A DNA stretch of 64,000 bases from Actinomucor elegans (taxonomy: Eukaryota > Mucoromycota > Mucoromycetes > Mucorales > Mucoraceae), in the NCBI GenBank assembly GCA_026027325.1, contig JAMSLZ010000003.1, forward strand, positions 2,790,001 to 2,854,000, written 5' to 3'. The translations under genes were made by a program, and so were the position numbers. The notes under the pieces were generated by a model. That model worked only from the letters and a program-made list of their open reading frames with translations. It ran no database searches and was not told the origin of the DNA. This document shows positions 58,627-64,000 of this stretch, piece by piece (within the stretch, counting starts at the first letter, position 1; each line of letters starts with the position of its first letter).

Positions 58627-61002
58627 TTAATCCAAGCAGATATACTCTGGAGTAGGTTTTTTCTTATTGGTAATTGAACTAGCAGGGATCTTTCTCTTTT
58701 TAGTACTAGTGAGAAAGGTGAATTCGACCTGTAAATCCGAGTTTAATAATAAATCTGCACCTAATGGACCTACAATGATATACCTAATAATAATAAATGA
58801 TTAACATACATATATTTGTATAAATAGATGGTTCATCTTTACGTGATAGTAGAATAGGCCGTCACCAAGTAATCCAGGTCCAAGTACCCTTTAGTAACTA
58901 AATGATTGATCATGCGTTCAATGTCCTATTGACGCGTTATTATCTCAATTAGACGCGCTTATTTTTTCACTTTACATATTCACTGTATTTCCGATCTAAA
59001 GGTAGGCCGATACCTGGGTTGGATAATACTTGTGTCTTGACTAACCCCAAGCCACGTCCCTGAACCATCTGCACCAATTTAGGCATAGTAACTCTTTCAT
59101 TGACTGTTCGTAATATGTTGCACAGTTGAATGATAGATTTAGCCACTAAATAGATGTTCTCTACTTGTATCTCGTCTGTTCTGTTACAATTATCACATAT
59201 ACCACAAGGCTGGTCAGGCGTAATCTTGTTGACCAAGCCTTCTTTACGTTGTTCCAGTGAAAAATATCTTTCAAATAATATTTTTCTGCACGTTACATAA
59301 TCTTGCGCATATTTCACCATTTCATTCACTACAAATCAAGGATGAATAAAGTGTCTTCCAAAATACCTATTCTTACATCCATTCTGTCCACTGACTTCGC
59401 CTACAACCATACTAGAAAGTCTCATTGCTTTTTTAAAGTTAATATCTTGATGAAACGTGATGTTTTCTTTCTCTTACCATCTGTACCACGATAATAGATT
59501 ATACATTGAGCTGTCTTCCCATCGCGTCCAGCGCGTCCGCTTTCTTGATAATAACCTTCTAGAGACTTTGACATGCAATGGTGGATAATGAAACGTGTTT
59601 TCAAGTGATTAATACCCATGCCAAAGGCAATGGTAGCTACAATCACTTGGATTTGACCTGTTCTCCAATTCTGATGGATCATCTCTTTGTCTTCCTATTG
59701 TATATGTTCTATATAAATAAACTGCATAGTATATTACCTTTTTTTTTTTTTTTTTTTTTTTACTTCATCCATATCAGCATGATAGGCAGCACACCGGATT
59801 CTTTTGTTACTCTCTTTGTAGATACTTTGCGCTACTACCTCCGTATCTTTTTTGCTTAAACAGTAAATAATGCCGGATTGGCTCGCATAGTTAGCAAGTA
59901 TCCATTCAGTAATATGTCGGATCGTTTCATCCGCCGTGTCCGGTTTCTGTACTACGCGATAGATCAGATTGGGTCCTACCAATCACATATTAAACAAATA
60001 TTCCCTTTTTTACGCTTTGCTCACTTACTATACAATGGCGCACTATAGACAAGTGTACCATCTGGCACTTGCGGTTGTTTCATGTTCAATATTCTCATCA
60101 CATCTTTCATGGCTGACCAAGGACATGTGGCTGTTAATGCCATGATTCTAGTACGAGGAAAGACAGTCTAGTCCTTATATATTAGTCAAACATGTACAAG
60201 ACTTTTTTTTCTTTTCTCTCTTTTACCCGTAAAATATTTAACTGCTTATAATCTGGTCTATTATGCAAACATGTCAATATATAATATTGTTCTACTAATT
60301 ATAGATGTACCTGAAATCATGTCCCTGCTGAGAACAGCAATGCGCTTCATCCACGACAATACGCGTCAACATACCAGCATCATACGCCTTATTCAACCGA
60401 GCCATGAATCGTTTACTCTTTGCAATCTTTTCAGGTGTTACATATAGTAACTTGAACCATGTCGTCGTTTCGTTCTTACCAGGTACCATACCTTGTTGAA
60501 TATGATTCACCTGTTCTTTACTGGAAGATCCTGTCAGATACGCAGCAGGCACATTAGCTTCCTCTAAATGATACACTTGATCCTTTATCAGAGACACCAA
60601 AGGAGAGATCACCAGTGTAAATCCGTCTTCTAATATGGCAGGCAACTGATAACATAAAGACTTCCCTCCACCCGTAGGCAATACAATAAATAGATCGCGT
60701 TTCTGATGTAGGGCTGCATTCAGAATGGGCAATTGCAAACTTCGAAACTGATCAATGCCAAAGTAATTTTTGGCAGCTGCAACTAAATCGTTAGACCAGT
60801 CAAAGTTGGAACTGTTATATTCAGACTCTTTCTCTTTTTGCTGCTTTTGGTACTGAGCGATGGATTGTTGCTGGAGAGAGTCGAGTATTTTGTTTCTTTG
60901 GATAATCAACTGATATTTATCCTCTTCTAGTAGGGATATAGTCGCATCGATGGATTCGATCTTCTGATTAATCTGCTCTAACTGGGATTGTTGACTTGAC
61001 AT
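58627..61002 (-). CDS. RecQ-family DNA helicase (RECQ1/RECQL type)
   Basis: Nine exons (61002-60311, 60257-60227, 60167-60029, 59975-59764, 59694-59478, 59427-59377, 59328-58976, 58925-58843, 58783-58627) give 644 residues; human RECQL has 649. It unwinds DNA 3'-5' in genome maintenance. An N-terminal coiled coil is followed by motif 0 ([14 protein letters not shown]), Walker A (PTGGGKS), DEAH box (VVDEAHC), motif III (ALTATCPW), motif IV ([12 protein letters not shown]), motif V ([11 protein letters not shown]) and motif VI ([12 protein letters not shown]). The zinc module CRKIL...CGICDNC and a winged-helix region come last. The aromatic-rich loop reads SQQGHDFR where SQWGHDFR is usual. The third-to-last intron set includes small exons of 31 and 51 nt. 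A T run in intron 4 spans about 59739-59760. Confidence 0.93.
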
Positions 61003-62044
61003 ATTTTTCTGAAAAGAGAAAACCCTTTTCTGCTTGAACGAAATGTCTTCTTGTTTTTTATTATTCTGTGAGAAGGATGGTGATTGGATAGCGGAGATTA
61101 TTAATCAAAGTCCACTTCTCCCCTGAGGCAAAAAGAAAATTAGTTTCAAAAGTTTACTTTTCCTTTTTAATACAAATGTGTAGATGCAAGAAAGTCTTAT
61201 TATCAAAAACTATAAGTCTACGCGCCTTAAATAGTATAAAAACATGTATACTCTTGAGAAATCTAAACTTTTTTGATATTTTTTCTTACATGTCTATAAA
61301 TCGAATTTTCTAATAAAAACAATTACAAACTGTTGCTCGATTATGTATTACATTCCTAAAAAAAAAAAAAATGCCTCAAAGAAAAATCGAACAACTAATT
61401 CTCAACTGCGAAAACCTGTGAGAGTTATTATTAAAGTTTGATTGGCCGTTAGAAATGAAACAGTAAAATGATCAAATTTTAAACCCAAGTTGTATATGAT
61501 TGGCTACTGGAAATTAAATACCGAGAATTTTAATTTGATTCCCTTCTCGGAGCACGAGAATACATTTTTGATTTGGTTTCATATAATTTAAAGCATAGAT
61601 CATAATAAAGTCTTTTAACAAAGTTTGTAAAGATTTTCATTGCGCATTTAATAATGTAAAGATCAGGTTATATTTACTATCAAGTTATATATTTATTCAA
61701 ACCCCACTTACAAGTGCGATCATTAAGATGTATTCGCCTTTAAGGCAACGCGCCACACTTTTTCTTAAAGAGCGATGCCTTCATATAGTAATTTTATATT
61801 AATTTTGATTATCCGCTTAAAAGACGTGCAGGTAGCTTCTCTTTTTTACGTCTTTTTCTCTTTCTGCCAGTTCAATATCACTTCTTCTCCTATCGTCCCT
61901 TCTTCTTCCTCCTTCTTCCTCCCTTATCCCTTCTTCTATTTCATTATTTATAGGTTGATTTACTCTCCTTTTTAAGACCAAACATCTTTATACATTCCTT
62001 TACCCAATTACATTCCTTTTTTACCTAGTGCATTCTTTATAATT
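61003..62044. other. Divergent promoter region of RecQ and homeodomain genes
   Basis: AT-rich, with a C/T-rich leader (about 61850-62040) before the homeodomain ORF. A 66-codon plus-strand frame (61775-61975) lies in that leader and is not supported as a gene. Confidence 0.45.
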
Positions 62045-63299
62045 ATGTCTGAATCAACACCTCCTCTTCAACAACAGTCGGATGACTCCAAGAAACGTAC
62101 GCGTGTTACACCTTCCCAGCTAACTGTATTAGAAGAAACTTTTAATGTCAGTGCCACGCCTGATTCCAAAATGCGAAAGCAGTTGGCATTCAAACTTCAG
62201 ATGCCCGAACGATCTATTCAAATTTGGTTTCAAAATCGACGAGCCAAAGTCAAGATGCTACAACGTCGAGTACTTTTACGTCAAGAACAAGAAGCTGCTC
62301 GTGCCAGGCTTTGTGCTGAAGCTACTTCCCAACATGGTTATCCTTATTGGCATCCTCAACTTCAACAGCAGCAACAGCTGCAAATGCAGTATAGACAGCA
62401 GCAGCAAAAGCTGCCTATTCATCGCGCTTGGAGTACGGATATGATTGGCGCTAACAATGGCTTCATTCCTCCGCCTCCACCACCTGCTTCCATGTTTCAA
62501 CAGCAACAACAATCGTATGATACGCCTTCTATCTCAATCACAGGCCCCAATGATTTAGATGAAGATATCTATAGTCTAACTGTGTCTCCTTCACCTACGC
62601 CTCAACCATTTGCAGTGCCTAGAAGAATGGGTAAAACATTTATGCATAAAATAGTATAATGAAATTCGATATTAATCAATGTACATAACAACAATAATAA
62701 CAATAGAAAGTGAACCTATACAATGCACATCAAATAACACTGGGCTCATCACAGCTACAGCAGTAACGGTGGGTTCTTGGCATCGAATGAAAATCAGTCA
62801 ACAGGATTTAATGTGTTATTACAAACTGAGCGAACGTGCCTTCTCGTGGCATATCCGTGACAGTAACTATCATTTTAAAATGATGATCTCATTTGACAGC
62901 ATCACCGCAATTGAATTAAATGTGCTTGAAGATCATATCTCAGCTCAGATTGATATGGATCTATTAGAACCTCCTATTTTCTTTATGGAAAATAACTCGA
63001 ATTGGGTACAATGTAGTGATTTTACAGAAGGAATGCAAGCTTCAGTAGTATTGCGTCACACGGTACGTGGCTTAGCTGCTGACCTGCGTCAAGAATTGCT
63101 AGCCATTGCTGGTATGGATGAAAGGTTATGTCAAATCACACGATTTCCTGCTGTAGATATCGCTGTCTCGACAAATGCATCAATGGAGCAGGCTTTTTTG
63201 ATGCAACAAGGTTGGAGACACCAGAGTGTACCTTTACCTACCAATTTTTTAAAAGATACGAGTAGTAATTATTGGGTAAATCCTTCCTATCCTATATAG
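62045..63299 (+). CDS. Phx1-like homeodomain transcription factor
   Basis: Two exons (62045-62630, 62707-63299) give 392 residues. The homeodomain occupies residues about 16-75 (KKRTRVTPSQLTVLEETF; recognition helix IQIWFQNRRAKVKML). A Gln-rich region and a Pro run follow. After the 76-nt intron comes a conserved-looking C-terminal domain (TATAVTVGSWHRM, DLMCYYKLSERAFSWHI, WVQCSDFTEGMQASV). A homeodomain followed by this domain is the layout I associate with fission yeast Phx1 and related fungal homeodomain proteins. Phx1 supports stationary-phase survival; whether that role holds here is unknown. Without the splice the two halves look like separate genes. Confidence 0.85.
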
Positions 63300-63608
63300 A
63301 ATGCTATTTTTTTTTCATCATATGTTTTTATTATTTATTCATTTTTTTTTTTTTTTTATATATACATTATCTTAGAAAAAAAAAGTCGATTCTACAGCAA
63401 TAAGATATCTTTTTTTTGAACAAAAACCTCATGTAATAACCCCCCATCTTCATATTATCAATAAAGATATAGCAATATTCTGAACCAGATACATTTATGG
63501 GAACGATTATAGTCAGCTTCCAAGCCTTTCGGCTAGTGAAATTTATAAATAATGAACAAATGCAAACAGGCAATTTAGTACACTATAGTTAAATAAATGT
63601 TAACTGGT

Positions 63609-63682
63609 GCAGCAATTCGTTCTGAATTTGGAGTATTAATCAAATGCAATATTTGATCGAGATGGGCTAAAAGATCTAATCA
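63609..63682 (+). repeat. Dispersed short repeat copy
   Basis: Contains cagcaattcgttctgaattt, gagtattaatcaaatgc and gatcgagatgg, ending aagatctaat. Confidence 0.75.
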
Positions 63683-63766
63683 CTATCTCTACGTAGTATC
63701 TAAAATAATGTATGCAACTTGTCCCAGTTGTACTGTATACCAGTTAAATAAACTGATTTTAAATAT

Positions 63767-63830
63767 GCAGCAATTCGTTCTGGGTTTGCACTAACTATCA
63801 AATTTAATATTAAATGGAGAGATCTACAGG
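63767..63830 (+). repeat. Dispersed short repeat copy
   Basis: Contains gcagcaattcgttctgggtt, actaactatcaaattt and ggagagatctacagg. Confidence 0.7.
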
Positions 63831-63934
63831 TCTATATTGATCGTCTAGCCTACATGAAGTGCATTCATGTTGTTGTCAGCGACTCATATTTGACATGTGT
63901 GTTGTATTTCTAAAATATATAGGTTCTAACCGAT

Positions 63935-64000
63935 GCAACAACTCGTTTTGAACATGGAGTACTAACCAGATGCTATAGCTGACCAAAATTTGTCGAAAGA
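63935..64000 (+). repeat. Dispersed short repeat copy, cut by window end
   Basis: Contains gcaacaactcgttttgaaca then tggagtactaaccagatgc; the distal part is diverged and runs to the window edge. Confidence 0.7.

Larger units (their letters stand above)
63300..64000. other. Right-edge spacer with three repeat copies
   Basis: A T tract near 63342-63358 follows the homeodomain gene, then three clustered copies of the dispersed repeat run to the window end. No gene seen. Confidence 0.6.

Overview
The window looks like nuclear DNA of an early-diverging filamentous fungus, most likely Mucoromycota (Mucorales-like). It is AT-rich, with long homopolymer A/T runs and 1-4 kb AT-rich spacers. Genes are split by many short GT-AG introns (mostly 45-80 nt, often T-rich before the AG). 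The gene set is fungal: Gcn5, a BET protein, Ytm1, Spc24, Coq10, RecQ and a Phx1-like homeodomain protein. It also holds genes absent from budding yeast (an augmin subunit and a soluble-type adenylyl cyclase). I see no tRNA, rRNA, CRISPR array or bacterial-type operon. Exon positions were read by hand; frames and splice phases were checked for each full gene model, but individual junctions are predictions.

Left part (1-17 kb): an edge-proximal small gene on the minus strand; GCN5; TRAPPC2/sedlin on the minus strand; a possible two-exon small ORF; an unrecognised multi-pass membrane protein; a four-finger C2H2 protein; a homeodomain protein; an unknown coiled-coil protein; augmin subunit HAUS1; proteasome chaperone PSMG2; and EB1. 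PSMG2 and EB1 converge with 11 nt between stop codons.

Middle (17-43 kb): a Tc1/mariner transposase relic; a BET double-bromodomain protein; an F-box/WD40 protein; a Sel1-repeat protein; a small secreted Cys-rich protein; YTM1 and SPC24 diverging from about 150 bp; a 15-exon soluble-adenylyl-cyclase-like gene (31.2-37.2 kb); a small Rcf2-like mitochondrial membrane protein; an alpha-arrestin; and COQ10.

Right part (43-64 kb): proteasome alpha5; a collagen-like PPG-repeat protein with a C-terminal membrane anchor; ketohexokinase and TCP11/SOK1 diverging from about 150 bp; a 3.8 kb gene-poor stretch; a coiled-coil protein with a dynein-adaptor CC1-box and a C-terminal membrane segment; RECQ1-type helicase; and a Phx1-like homeodomain gene.

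A short dispersed repeat (about 60-90 bp, at least ten copies in both orientations, never inside a gene) punctuates the spacers. Functionally the window is a mix of housekeeping genes. Microtubule and mitosis genes (HAUS1, EB1, SPC24, the putative dynein adaptor) recur, and so do chromatin readers and writers (GCN5, BET). The most unusual items are the soluble-type cyclase, the CC1-box membrane adaptor, the augmin subunit and the unnamed repeat family.
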